A model generated the notes under the pieces. That model searched no databases. It worked only from the letters and a program-made list of their open reading frames with translations, and was not told the origin of the DNA. The position numbers and the translations under genes were made by a program. A stretch of DNA of 64,000 nt, taken from assembly GCF_963675165.1 (NCBI RefSeq), contig NC_087388.1:434001-498000 (forward strand), read 5' to 3'. Below, piece after piece: positions 11,483 through 25,700 of the stretch (positions are counted from its first letter, which is position 1; the number at the start of each line of letters is the position of its first letter). Source of the stretch: Halichondria panicea. Its lineage: Eukaryota; Porifera; Demospongiae; Suberitida; Halichondriidae.

Positions 11483-13741
11483 ATGTCTGCTGGAGGCGAG
11501 GAGAATGAGAGGCCATTGAGAGAGCTACTCTTAAAAATTAGTGAGCCTCTGTGTTGATAAAATAAAGACACCAGCACAAAAATCAGTGTAATTATCATAA
11601 TGAATTGTGGCCTGCAACCTAACCAATCCTGTTTAGATAGCTAGCAGATATCTTTTAACTATAATTTATTTTTGCTATAAGCATACTTCACACTGTTATT
11701 CCATTCACACTGTCCCCCCCCCCCCCCTCGTGCAGACCACCCCCTGTCTGATGTTAGGTCGCGCAGCCTACGAAGTGTCTCCTTCAAACTAAGCCATAGT
11801 CTGGTGTCAGTGGAGGAGCTGGTCTCAGAGAGAGAGTTTCTAGTCGGCCTACTGGAGTGGTTCAACCATGAGGGCTGGACGTGTGAGACTCAAGTATTGG
11901 CATTGCTCCTGCAGCTTACTCAGGTGGGCTGAGTTTATGAGCTGTTTCAGTATTATCTGTACTGTACCTCCCCCCTGTACTTTATATTAAAGGTATCTTT
12001 GTACTTTATCCCCTTCCTGTACTCCATGAAAAATACTAAGTAGAACGACAAATTATTTATGGAAGCAGCCTCTGTAGCAATACATTATACAAATGCAACA
12101 TTGTGAATGAACTTCAGCTAGCTATACACAGTGTGCCTCATCTTATTACGTCCTTAATTGTGTATTTCTTTCCTGTACAGAATGCTACAGCGGCCCTCAC
12201 GATAGTTGAAGTGGGTGGAGTCAATTTTCTCTCTCAGCTCCGCCCACATTGCAACCCTGCACTCCACCCACTCATTGACGACATCTTGGAACAGCTGCTC
12301 AGACTCCCCACACTGCACACAAGCTGTAATACAAGCACTACGAGTTTCGAACACCCTGAAGCGGCTTATTCATCTAAATCTCCCTCAATTGCAACCACCA
12401 CCGGAGAATTCGCGGATAATGAAAGTTCGGGGCCCACAAACGGGAAATGTATTCGTACTGATTCTGATATTTCAGCAGCCTCCTCTCTAAATACAGTACG
12501 CACATCAGATGTTGGCAGCTATATGGAGATTTCCAGGGAGTCTTTCGGTCTCAAAACAGCCTCTCAACAACCGACCCTACCAGCTCAGTATAATAGCTCA
12601 CACAGTCTTAGTGGAGGGTCTACGCAGTTATCCTCAATGGTGGTGGACTCGTCTCAGGAGGTTGGTGAAACCGGCCGACTTGGTGGGATGAGATATACAG
12701 AGAGTAGGGTTATACCACATGGAAGGGACGAGGAGTCTGGTGACCATGGTGATGGTGGTGTGAGGGGTTTCCCCTGGGTACAGTTGACTGATAACGACAG
12801 GGGCATCCTCTTGACCACACACAGGTAATAAAAATGAATTAACGTATTATTTAATGCTGTCTACACTATAATTATATACACTAGCGAGTATATAGTAAAA
12901 CAGTTCATTAATTTTTCCGGGCTAGCTAGCTGAGCAGGAAAATTTTATTATGGAGTATTGTAAGGGACACTTCCTACCCCCCCCCACACACACACCCCAC
13001 ACCACACACACCCCACACCACACCCCACACCCACACAGCCGTCTACAGAGCAGCACTGAGGATGCTCTGGTTAGATCGTGTGAGTTTCTACAAGATGTGT
13101 TGTTTCAAGACTTCCCAGCGGAGATCCTCCTACAGAGACCAGCCATCATTAAGGTATCTAGTGCTGCTCTCATTGACGTTAGGTGTCCCCCATTGTCCTA
13201 TAATACAGCAGCAGTACTACTACTTTAAGCATACCATCTGAAAGAGCTCCTTCTAAGCTTTCAGAAAATCAGAAAATATTTTGGAATAAGAACCTGTAAC
13301 TTAACAGGGTTTCTTTAACATGCTATGATTATGACTTGTAGCACCATACTGTTACTAGACTAGACTGTATCCCTCCCACAGAGTTTGGTTCGGCTACTAG
13401 AGGGGAGTGGTAGCACTAGCCACACCCTCTCATCCCTCCTCTCCTGTCTGGCCTCATTCACACACACACTGCATCAGAGAATGATGACAGCTATGTGCCC
13501 TAGTGGAGGACTGAGGGGTAGGGGGGGTCTGTCACTGGGTAAGCATCTACGTACTGCTACTATAAACGAAGGTTTTATGTAAATTTCCATGTATACAATT
13601 GATACTAACAAACATTTTACATTTGTGTACATGTTTTGTATGTATGTACGACTGTAGGCAAACGATCGTGTTGTTATTGATTCAGAATAAGAAGTCTGCT
13701 TGTCGTACAAAATTTCTATCATCCACACACACACACACACA

Positions 13742-13785
<44 letters not shown>

Positions 13786-16700
13786 ACACACACAGATACA
13801 CCAGAACCAACCACCACCCACTCTACCAACCCAAACCCTCCAGAAACCCTCGAAACACTCACTCCAGAAATGCTCTCTCAATTGCAATCTGAGCAACTCT
13901 CAACCTCTCAATTCAGCCTCCTATTGATAAGTGCCATCGCGACTCTCCTGCCTTGCCTACTGGCCAATGACACCACAGTAGCAGAGGGAGGCAGCACGGA
14001 GGCCATTGCAGAGGGAGGCAGTATGGAGGCCATTGCACTATGTGTGGAGCTACTGTGTACAGTGAGGAGTGCGTGTGAGGTGATGACCAGGTGTGGAAGC
14101 AAACAGGTGAGTATGTGGTTGGCAAAACTATATCTTGAATTTTTTTCATCCCCATAATGTAGATTTAATCTTCAGCATGTTCTTTATAATACAAAGCAGC
14201 TACTAACGGCAAAATTAAGTTGCTACTTATTGCTATTTTTTATTATTATTTTGCTAATTTGTGGCTATGTTTGTATGATTGTCTCACTGCTCTAGGGTAC
14301 TGTATTCAGTGAGGGGTCAGCAATTCCCAACCCCCAGATCGAGGGGGCAGTGGATAGCCTCTGCTCTGCCCTCTCCCAGTGCCTATCAAGATGGAGAAGA
14401 CTTGCACCTCAGGTCAGTATGTCACTATATAATGTCCAACCAATCAGATTGTGTCGTTCCTATACCCCCCAGGAGTGTGATGGGAGGGTGTGTCCTCAGC
14501 TACAGGTGGTGTGCTCTGTGACAATACACTTGTCATTAGCTCTCTGTCATGTGATGGAAATGTCCTCAACTGTAAGCCTCCGTCTTTCTGTATCATATAC
14601 GTACATGTATTATGCCATTCTTGTTTCTGGGTTGCGTGTTCACTAGAAATATATTCTTTGATTCAGAATGTCAGCATAATCATGAAGGCCTTGACTAGAA
14701 TGAGCACTTTTCACTAGTCTTGAGAAGTATCCTTCAACACGTATAAGGCCATGTGCATTAAGCTTACTTGCATGTAACCTTGAATATCCACACATTGTCA
14801 ATGAAGCATATTCTAACATTTCTTGTGTACACTATACTCCTCACAGAGCTCAGGTGTGTTGCCTCTGCCCAGTGCCCTGAGTGGGCTGGTCATGAATGGA
14901 GTACTGGGGCTAGTCTGCCCTTCTCTGATCACCAGACTCTTGCCAACCTTGGAGAGAGTGGATGTACCTACTAGTAGGGTAAGCCATAATATAGCTATTG
15001 TATTTTGCAGATGAAAAACCTGCGAATGATTGCGTTCTGGCAAGGATCGTGTCTACGTTACCAGTAGTTTTTTTTTATATTTGCGAATTAATCAACCCTC
15101 GCAAAGTTCGCATATAATCCGGATAATAATTATGTCACTAAATGAAAAAAGTGCCCCAAGTATATAGGAGAGCTTTATTATTTGATGCTCGCAAAACATG
15201 CGTTATTTCACAGCTGTACGCGTACGTGCATTGCCATAGGCCCTTTGTATTCATGACAATACGCACACAATTAAAGATACTTCTTTCTTTTACACTTTTA
15301 CAGCTGTACCATCAAGTGGTTGCCATGACGCAGTCCTTCCATGCAATGAGTCAGTTCCTGTCCCCCCAACGTGATGTCATCACCTCCCTCACCATGGCAA
15401 CGAGTGGACTGGAGGGACTGTGGTTCACAGCTAATCAGCAGTTCATTGCCAAAGCCATCGACCAATCCCTGTGAGCTTGTGCATGTGCACAGTACATGTA
15501 CTGCAGTCTAGACACATACTGTAGACACACCATCCTTATGATATGATGCTTTCATTACTTAGAAGTTTTGGACAAAATTAATAGCTCAAAGAAACACAGT
15601 TAATTTCTACAACCCTCTGTACAGGCACCAGCTACTGTAACACTACGCTCTAAAATTTCGTCCTGATTTAATATTAAGCTTATTGTTAGCTAGGTCTGCA
15701 GATTTATTCCATTTATAAAAGGTACATGCGTTGAGTAATTATAGCGTACACAACTATTTGTTTGTGTGTGTGCTGCTATTATCCCCTCCACCACCACCCC
15801 CCAGGCTGGTGGGGGATTCCCCGGCCGTTCCTTGGGGCACTGGATTGCAGCTGTTGCTGAGACTGGTTGGTCACGGCTCTGACAGAGTGAGGGAACACGC
15901 CTACAAACACTTGAGAGTAAGTGACAACTTAAAGTACGTATAGTGTTCCTGTTCAGCTAATTAGAGAGAAATTTTGTTATCAGTCGATGAAATAACCTCT
16001 CTCTCATCCCTAGGAGCAGTACGATATTTGGTTAGTGTCTGTTGCCGAGTCAGCTGATTCTGATGTCCAGGACCACCCCCTGTTGAACTCTGACCTCTTG
16101 TCCGAGCTCTGTTGCTATGGCGTTGTGGCTGATAACAAGGCTATAGCAGACTCAGCGTGCAAGATTTGCGCCAGTCTGCTATCATGTGATAACGAGGAGG
16201 TGTGGTCTCGTGTGTGGGGCATGGTCAATCAGTGGATGCCTTTCCTCGAGGTATGTGTGTGGAGGGCCGGGGGACTTTTAATGCTTTTCCATTTTCCTAA
16301 AGCTATAACATTTAGTCAATGTACAGTGTGTAATCACAGAATCATATTATGGTACCGTATTGCTAGAAAATATGCGTGATACTAACTAATCTTATAATGG
16401 TGGCTATGATATACTATGCTTTTGTATTGCACGATTAATTCTATTATAAGGCCTGTACAATCCCCATTGAAATCGCAGTGTTTAATCAAGAAAATAGGTA
16501 AATTGGATCAATAAATATTGTAACGTTTTCGGAGCCTTCGAACGCATAATTTATGCTTGCATCTTTTATGGTGTATCGCCCTCACTGCAGTGTGCTATGA
16601 GTGAGAGTGGTGTGCTGTGTGGGGGCGTGCAACAGCTGCTGGAGGGAGGAGGGGGTGCTCTGACTAGTGTAGTGAGACTGAGGAGCCTCACACGACTGCT

Positions 16701-19700
16701 CTATTCCAACAGCACAGAGTGAGTGTGTGTGTGGGGGGGGGCAGTGAGTGTGTGTGTGAGGGGGCGGTGAGTGTGTGTGGTGTGTGTGTGGGCAGTGTGT
16801 TACTGTTACTTGTCATTTCAAAGCCTCAGAGAACTCAGTAAACTACATGTACATGTCAAACACTCTCATCAACCTCCATCACGTCAACTTTAAACTTGTC
16901 ACAGCCTTACGTTAAAGTAGCCCTCTTTAAAAAGTGATCTTTACCCCAGTTTGAGAGTGTGGTCGTTTCGGCAACTGAGCACTATCCTTCTGGAGGGGAA
17001 TTCCCCACCACCCTGGTTACCAACGGCAACAACCCCACTCCATAACGTACTGACGCTGGGGAAGCACCACTGTGGATGGACCAACACCAGCACACCAAGC
17101 TCATTCAAGGTGGGCTCACACAATACATGCATGCATTGTTGAAAGGTTCACATACATGCATACATACTGCGGGCTATAATTTATAGATGGTTTTTGTCAA
17201 AAACAGGCCCAAAATAGACTTTTGTTTTTAACATCATCTGAAAGGCCTTCTCTAAGCTTTCAGAAAATCAGAAAATCAAAAGTTTATGGCCGTTCAAAAA
17301 TGCTCATTTAATGATATACTTGTATGTAGTATGCGTATAACCATAGTAACAGAGGCCCTTGTACTGTAAGAGGGTACCCTAGGGAAAAGTTGTGGCATTG
17401 GAGGTCATGTGATAGTGTGATAGTTTAAAGAGCAAAGCCTGTATTAAAAATTAATGTGTTAGAAGCCTCCATGCATTCTCCTCAGTAATGCCCTACTACT
17501 GTCTCTTATCATAGCACGAGGATGTGCTCAAGTTGGTCCGTATTCTGAGATCAGCCAGCATGGACGATTCACTTAAGAAATCAGCCCTGGAACAACTCTC
17601 CCTTATTCTAAGAGGTGGGGGTATTGATAGGGCTGTAGGTACTGTATTGCCTGAGCCTGAATATTACAACTATATTATACCGTATTACTAGAATATTTTG
17701 CTGGTGAAAAACCTTTGCGAATGAGCCAAATCAGCAGAAATTTTGACCCTTTGCGATCTAACTATTGCGTTCTGGCAAGGATCGTGTGTATTTACTAGTA
17801 ATAATTTAGGTTTTGCGAATTTTATTGTTGCGAATTGATCAACCCTCGCAAAGTTCGCAAATGTTTGATGCTCGCAAAACATTCTAGTAATACGATAAGT
17901 GGGTTTGTCTTTGAGTTCCATGTACATGCATGTATTGAACCAACCTGTGGGAAAGTGCTGTGTTTGATATTGCCATAATAATTTATTATTGCAGTTTAAT
18001 TTGAGAACATTTTTATTCTTTAAGAAATTCCTGTTTTTGCTCTAATGATAGTAATTGTAATTCCCACAGACCAGCAGCTTCATGCTCAAGTACTGCAGGA
18101 TGACATCATCACAGAGGACCTTCTCTCGGCACTCGTCTTGCACTCTGCACCCATCCAGGAGATGCACTCTGAACCCAGCCAGGAGAGTGCCAGAGATCTG
18201 ATCGTGAAGCCTTGTATCAAATGCCTGCTATTATTAGCCCTCTCCAGTCCTCCATTGAGAGACAGAGTGGCCCAGGATGCTACCACACTCTCTGCCATCT
18301 TGAGAGGTACACTATACCCAGTAGTAGTGCAATTATTTTAGTGTCTTGGTTCTTATATGTACACCATGTAGCAGCGTCAAGGCTCTTCAGAAAAATCTAT
18401 ATCTCCTGTTTTAGCTTAAATTTGGAGGTTTTTTGTGCTTCAAACCATTAAATTAAATTTATGACTGTTTGAATGCAATTGTACCTCCAAAAATCCGTTG
18501 AAAGTGAAGCATTTACAATTATTATGGTGTATACGTTTGATTACAGCTGCCCTTGCCTTCAACGAGGACGTGGATTTCCTGTCCTGTGTGTCCATGCTCC
18601 TCGCCATGTGTCTGTTCAGATGTGTTGTCATGGTAACAGAGGACTCCCAACTGCAAATACCTCACATTTTCGCTAAAAAGTGAGTAGTGAAGAAACCTGA
18701 AGTTTGAATTTTTTTACGTATACATCTATTTAGGTTGAAGTTTCCATTTTCTATCGTGGAGTATGAACGAGAGCTTTGTCACGTGACCCCCTCCCCCTTG
18801 GACCCTGCGTTGTTCAGTACAGATCCCCTACTGGGCATGCTCAGACTTGCCTACCACTCTATTAGGACTGGCCCTCCAGACCAACTTATCTCAGCTCACC
18901 AAAACCGCTCTCTAGATGATGATGGTGATCATAAAATGGCAGTACCCTCGAGCGACATTGCTGCTTTAAGTGCTCTGAGTGTGACTGTGTGTTTGCAAGA
19001 ATATGTTGAATTGTTGAGAACGGCATCGAGTCACGGTCAAGTGGTTAGTGTGTTGTATCGTATTGAGGTGGTGCTGAGGAATTGGACCATGTGTGGTGGG
19101 CGGGTGGACATGGACCGATTGCAGTGCGACTGGAGAAAGGCTTTTGTGAGGTACCTACTGCATTTATAATTACGTTTTTTTAGAATAATAAGCCCTGAGT
19201 GTTTACAATATACTTGCAGCCTCTAATGCACATTATCTAATCTGGATTACAACGAGAATTGTATGTGTGTCAACAGGGCTAGATAGAGACGCTTCATTTT
19301 GCTAGTCTCGCATTTTGCTGTAGAGCACGCAATGTACAAAAAGTCAATCATCTTTGAATGCCCATAACTCAGCTTAGGATGGTCCAATTTCAATGATTTA
19401 AAGATTTTCAGAAACCTTAAAGCAGGACCTTTCAGATTATGTATTAAAATCTTATATAATTTTCAGGGCCAATTTCGACAAAAAAGCGTGGGCTATAGGG
19501 TGGGGGAAAATGTCAAATTTGGGTCTGCTCAAATTCTGTGAGCTGAACATACCATTTTAAAGAACTCACTCTAAGCTTTCAGAAAATAACAAAATAATTG
19601 TAATTGGATCGACAGAACTAAAGTTATGGCCTCTCAAAGTTACATACGTAGTTAATAGAGTTACTGTGGACATGATTGCCCATCATTGTTAAATGTAGTG

Positions 19701-22700
19701 ATACAACACCCCACCCCCTCACCCACCCCATGTCTATGCTTAGCCTAGAGTGATTCTCATCAATATACTGTCTTAATTCACAGCCACCCCTCCCAGGTTC
19801 CTTTCTGTGAGCCCTAGCTCCACAACCCTAACCCACCGCCTCCCTCACCCCTCCCAGGTTCCTGTCTGTGAGCCCTAGCTCCACAGAGGACCTCTCTCTA
19901 CTATCCACTGTACTAGGGGTGCTCCAAACAATGGCGCTTGTCTCGCGTCCTAGACCCCTCCAGTCTGCCCTCTGTGATCATTTACTGCAGAGAGATGATC
20001 TGGATTGGTTGATCAAGGTCACATGTTGTGAGGGGGCGGTGTGTCTAAAGCTACTGACGGACTATCTGCAACACAAGAAACAATCTGACCCTCAAAGGTG
20101 ACACTATAAAAGTGCTGTATTAAAACATTACTAGTGTATGGAGCCGTATTTATTCCTTTGCTATTCTTTCAGGTTAGTTCTCAAGAGGTTCCTGCGACTA
20201 CTAGTGGCATTGATAGGCCACACCCACACCACTCCCCCTATCACGCCCCCCTCCTGGCTCTATCTAGTTGAGACCGTCTGCCAGTGTGTACAATTGGCCG
20301 GCTCACCAGACTATTATGACCTACCTCTGTTAGAGGCCTCCCTTGAATGTCTCCTCCACCTCTCATCATGGTACGTACGTGTATGTATTAGCAGTAGGCC
20401 ACCTCTTTAGTACGACCACTGCACATTACTGTAACGATTTTAATTAATGTCAGTATGTACACCACTGCATGGGAACTTTTGTGGATAGTTGCATGCGTAT
20501 TTTAGTATATTTATTGAGTTCCCCCCCGTATTATCGTGTGCCTGTGTCTTGCAGCAGTGTGTCGGACAAGTTGCTGAAACTGGACAGATTTAGAAAGCTG
20601 CTATTTGAAGTGATGACTGCCCTAAGACAAGTACATTCGTAATATTGCTTGTTACGTTGTGTAGATGTAGATACTCCTGCTGTGTTCTTTACAATCATGC
20701 ATGTGTGTTAGAGAGTTTGAGGCTTCTTTTCCCTGTCACTGCTTCAGGTATTGTGGTCGCTCATTTCTGGGCGTGGTTACCTGGCGCTATCGTTCCTGGG
20801 GAGAGGGGTGACGTCCAGGGCCTCCCTCGCACTGGCACATGTCATGCAAACAGCCTCCCTATTGGACTATCCAAAGGTGAGGGGCGACTATCTGGTATAT
20901 ATTAACGGGTCACATGAGGAGATGGAACGTCTTACTATGCATAGTATTGCGGATTCACTATCGTTTAACCACATTTTCCTAGTTTGTATATAATGTGTTA
21001 AGTGTCTGTACATGTACGTGTGGCTAATAACGTGGTTGATCTAATAACAGTGAAATCATTAAGTACAATGAATAGCACTTAGCGGTTTGACATAATTATA
21101 ATTAATGTGGACGATACAGAATTCGCGTAGTAAGACGCCACATCTTCTCATGTGCTCCTGATAATAACTTTTGGCACCCTTAATTATGAAAATTAAGAAA
21201 AAAATAAGGCCCTGACCGGATTTGAACCGGTGATCTCCTGTTTACTAGACAGGCGCTTTAACCGCTAAGCCACAGAGCCAGCTGCCATACTTTGCACAGG
21301 GTTGGTGGGTACAATGGCTGGAGAGCTGCAGTCCTGACATCGGGTTGGTATGGTTACGCCACCTGGTGGAAGATCGAGACCCTCAAGTGAGTTAACTACG
21401 GTATCCATATTATATATCACCAACCATTAACCACACCTACTGACCACACCTACCTGTCCCTCCCCTACACGTACAGGTACGCTACTCAGGTCTAAGGTTG
21501 CTCTCTCTCTTATGCTCCAAATTGGAGGTGACAGAGTCTTTGCTGGGGGTCTGGAGGGACTTCCCCTGCGGACTGTGGGGGGTCTGTCTGGAGATTGCTC
21601 TGGATGTCAATAGCAACGATCTAGTCAAACAACAGGTGAAAGTAATACATAATTTTTTTCTCAGTAATGAAAGCGCAAAATTTCATGTATACCCTGTTGC
21701 ACAGGCACTGTTCGTACTGGTCAGTTTGAGTAATATCTGCAACTGTCACAAGAAGTGGTCCAACTACCTCGTCTGTACAACCAATCATGTGAGCACCGCA
21801 TGCAGTCATGTGAGCACTGTATGCAGTCATGTGAGCACCGTATGCAATCATGTGAGCACCGCATGCAGTAATGTGAGCACCGTATGCAGTCATGTGAGCA
21901 CCGCATGCAGTCATGTGAGCACTGTATGTATTGGCTATTAGCTTTAGGAGAAACTCTGTTCTGTCTAACTTTTGCTAAATTTCAATATAATTATTTTTCT
22001 TGTGTAGGGTCGGTTATCTGGAGAAAAGGCTCTCGGACATTTACTCCACACGTACGACATCTGTCATTATGTAAATGCCATCGTCCAATCAGATCGCTTC
22101 TCTCAAGTGTCTCGAGAAATCGACTCCATATCAAAACTCACTGAAAACATTTTCTTTGACCAGCGGGTAATTTCTAATGATAGCAAGACGAAAAATGGTG
22201 GCTCAGATGAAAAGTCAATTAAGAGAATGTATTTAAGACATAGTTTTAACTCTGATGGAGCTGCCGATGTGAGTGGAGCTAGTACTGAAGGAGTTAACAG
22301 AGTATTGGTTTTGCTGACACGGCTGGTCGAGATCTGTGACCCTCTGTTTGTGTGTGGTGTGTGTGATGTGCTTCATAACATGGCGTCTAGCTTCCCTCAA
22401 GAGATTGGAGCCTACCTGCAAGAAACTGGAACACTGGAGATGCTTGTGAGGTATATAAGCAAATAATTTCAAATTCTATTTCGTACCATTGTTTTATGTC
22501 TGTAGGCAAACAAACTAACAGTGTGTGTAAAATAAGTACAATTTAATTGGCCGGATCACTAGTATTTCATTTTGAACGAAGCAAAAAAAGACTTCGACAA
22601 TTTCTAAAATTCTGTTATTTCGGTAGCTACTTTAAGAGCACGTAATTTTAGGTTTAGTTCAGATTGTAGCTCTTAGCCTATCCAATGATGTGCTTAGATC

Positions 22701-25700
22701 CAAGCTCTGTGATTGATTACTATAGGTTCACTGATGTCACCATCTTAAAGCTCTTCATTTCGGCAGCAATTAGAGGCATTATCAGGTGAATAATCGAGTA
22801 CAAAATATAAACTAAATACTAGGACTTTCAACAGACCCCATCTTCTTACTGGATGGGTGCGGATGGTGGCTGGGATAGTGGGTGTGGTCAGAGGGCTCCT
22901 CCCCCTCCAGCCGTCCCTTGTTAACCCCCTCATCCTCCGTACTGGACTAGTGTGTAATCTCTGGGAGGCACTCTCTGCTGTCAGCTCACACTGTCTGGAA
23001 GGTCAGTGGAGGGAGGGGTTGGTGATATGTTCCGTACATCTAGCTCTTTCTTTATTTATATAATATCTAATTATATTAGCCCTATTTGTGCAGTATCTAG
23101 TTACGTATTTTGTCAAAAACAGGCCCAAAATAGACTTTTGAATTTAACACATCATCTAAATGGCCTCTGTCTAAGCTTTCAGAAAATCATAAAATTACGG
23201 ACGAACAGAACTAAAGTTATGGCCGTTCAAAGATGCCATGGTACAGTAGTTTATAGATGTCTTAGAAACAGTGTGTGTTTTATATCTCCCCTACTGCAGA
23301 CACTACCTGTTTGTCTCTCTGCTCTCAAGTGTTGGAACTCATGCTAGCGGCAGTGCAATGCAATCAAGACTGCTCCCTCACAACTATCACCGTGGTGTTC
23401 AGAGACTTACACAAACACTGGAAGAGCTTTGTCAGTAAGTTGAAATGCGATCCCCCTAAAATAGGAAATTTATACGTAATTATTTCTGACGGTTTATTTG
23501 TCTCTCTCCCCCCCCCAGACGTCCTCCTCTATTCTCTGAAGAGGCCGGAGCTGTGTGTGTTGACCACCCACGCACTCAAGGCCCTCTCTCTCGTACTCGT
23601 ACACTCAGCAGAAGTGGGTGTGGCCTCTGAGGGCGTGTGCGCAAAAAGCATTATTAATGTGAAAGAAACTTTGGACCAAGATTATATAACAGCTGACAGT
23701 GAGGTCAGTAAATGCCTTAGCTCATATTTAAATATTAGAAATAGTTTTTTTTTCAGAATCCGATTGGTTGGGTCTTATGTTTGGCCATCATGGATGCACG
23801 AGACATTGCCGCCCACCACCCACCTCCACACACTGCCCTCACATCTCACACCACCCTCACTGAGGCACTGAGACTACTGTTGGCGTGTAGCTCCTCAGCC
23901 AAACAATCAGCCCTGGCTAGTAAGAGCTCTCATGTATAATGTATATACAGTGTTACTACAATGTTTTGCGAGCATCAAACTATCGCAAATACCTCTACCA
24001 GTATTTTTATGACATCACGATCCTTGCTAGATCGTAAAAGTTAGATCGCAAAGTATCAATTTTTCTGCTGACTTCGTTCCATTCGCAAAATGCTCACTTG
24101 CAAAACATTGCAATACAATACAATGAAATGGCAATGCTATCAGTTATTCCACTCTGAGCAGCTGTGTTGAAATAAATGATACCTTAGCCCAAGAGATCAA
24201 ATTGCAAGTTCTTCTTTTATGTTTGCATACGTACATAGATGGACTGTTGGAGTCTACCATGGATCAGTTGAAATCTCTCGGTTCAAAGGTCAAATCACAG
24301 ACGGCACAGGACCACCCCCCACAAGCTGTCAAGAGGTCTCTCAAGGTCAGTATAATTGTCACAGTCAAAGGTTGTGTTTATTGCGTGTGCACATGATGTA
24401 GGAGAGTCCAGCGATGCTCGAGTATATCAGCACGGTACATGTCATCAGGAACTTCATGTATAAGTCTTTGGAAGTGAAGGTATGGGCAAGACTGACTAGT
24501 GTACCATTTGCTGTTAAGTAGTGGTTTACCGGGCATGGGCATTGCTGGATTATTACTGTACTTACTTTATTTAGGTAACATGAAAATTAATATTTTAATG
24601 TGCTACATTGTACATTGCATCATTAGTCCTACTGTACCTTTGTTCTAAGGATATAGGTACATGTATCTACACTGTACTTTTACGTATTCTAAAGCAATTG
24701 CTCGATTAACTAAAAGTTTTGCGTACGTAACAGACATTGCTTTATACACTAGACGGCAGTGGGCGATTGTCAGCTGTTGTCCATCCTCCACAAGCAGTGG
24801 ACCTGGTACTCCCTCAACAAGAAAACACTTACTGCCGTTCTTAAACTACTCTCCGTCTTCACAGCTGGGAACTCAAGGGGTTCGTAAGAGAATGTGTGTG
24901 TCTACCATTACTGTCAATGGGTGGTGTCACAGTGGTTGTATAACTTTCTAGACTAAAATCAATTATACGAAAAAGGACCAATTTCGAGCCCCGGGAATGA
25001 TATCCAAAAATTTAATAGCTAGAGTCCTCTTTTAACTGCATGTGTAAAATTATGCTTCAAGTTTTCTTCCCATACCAATATATCCCTAACCCCCCCCCCC
25101 CCCCACACACACACGCACACGTATGCAGGTCAGGCCCTCCTGTGTCAGCCGCTGAGGTGCCTCCAGCTCATCCCTTCCCTCCTCCACTCGTCACTCAAGC
25201 TGTGCTCCACCCTCCTGGTTGCTAACCACAAGCCCACCCCCCACGACATGCTAGTGATCGGGGGGCTCTTCCCGCTTATTACCAACTGTGCTTTATCAAA
25301 CGAAGGAAGAGCTACGTTGAGAAAAGTGAGATACTTATGTGTAGTTGGCTACTTAGCCTGTAAATTTTCTCTAAACTTTGGGTTTTGTGTTGCGTTACAT
25401 GGCTTTATTGTGCTGTATTGTACATGCAGTGTACATGCAGTGTACATGTGCGTGCTTGTACAGTAATCAGGTGCTGTATCCACTGTTAAATTTACTAAAT
25501 ATTTGTGCAGCTAACTTTTTTAATACGTAAAATTTATACTTTTTTATCACTCTAGATGAACTTCCTGTCTAACATGAGCTCCCTCAGCCCCAAGTCCGAT
25601 AAAGGTCAAAGGTCGTCCAAACTGGCCACCCTCTGGGTCTCATTTCTGGTTAACCTCTCGTTCTCTAGCGATGGACAACAAATGATCATGAAACAGTCAG

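Noticed and set aside
24737-24880. Rotatin exon 34 starting at the CAG at about 24733 or the CAG at about 24758
   Set aside because: These give a stop or the wrong phase; the acceptor CACTAG at 24752 keeps the frame and yields LLSILHKQWTWYSLNKK.
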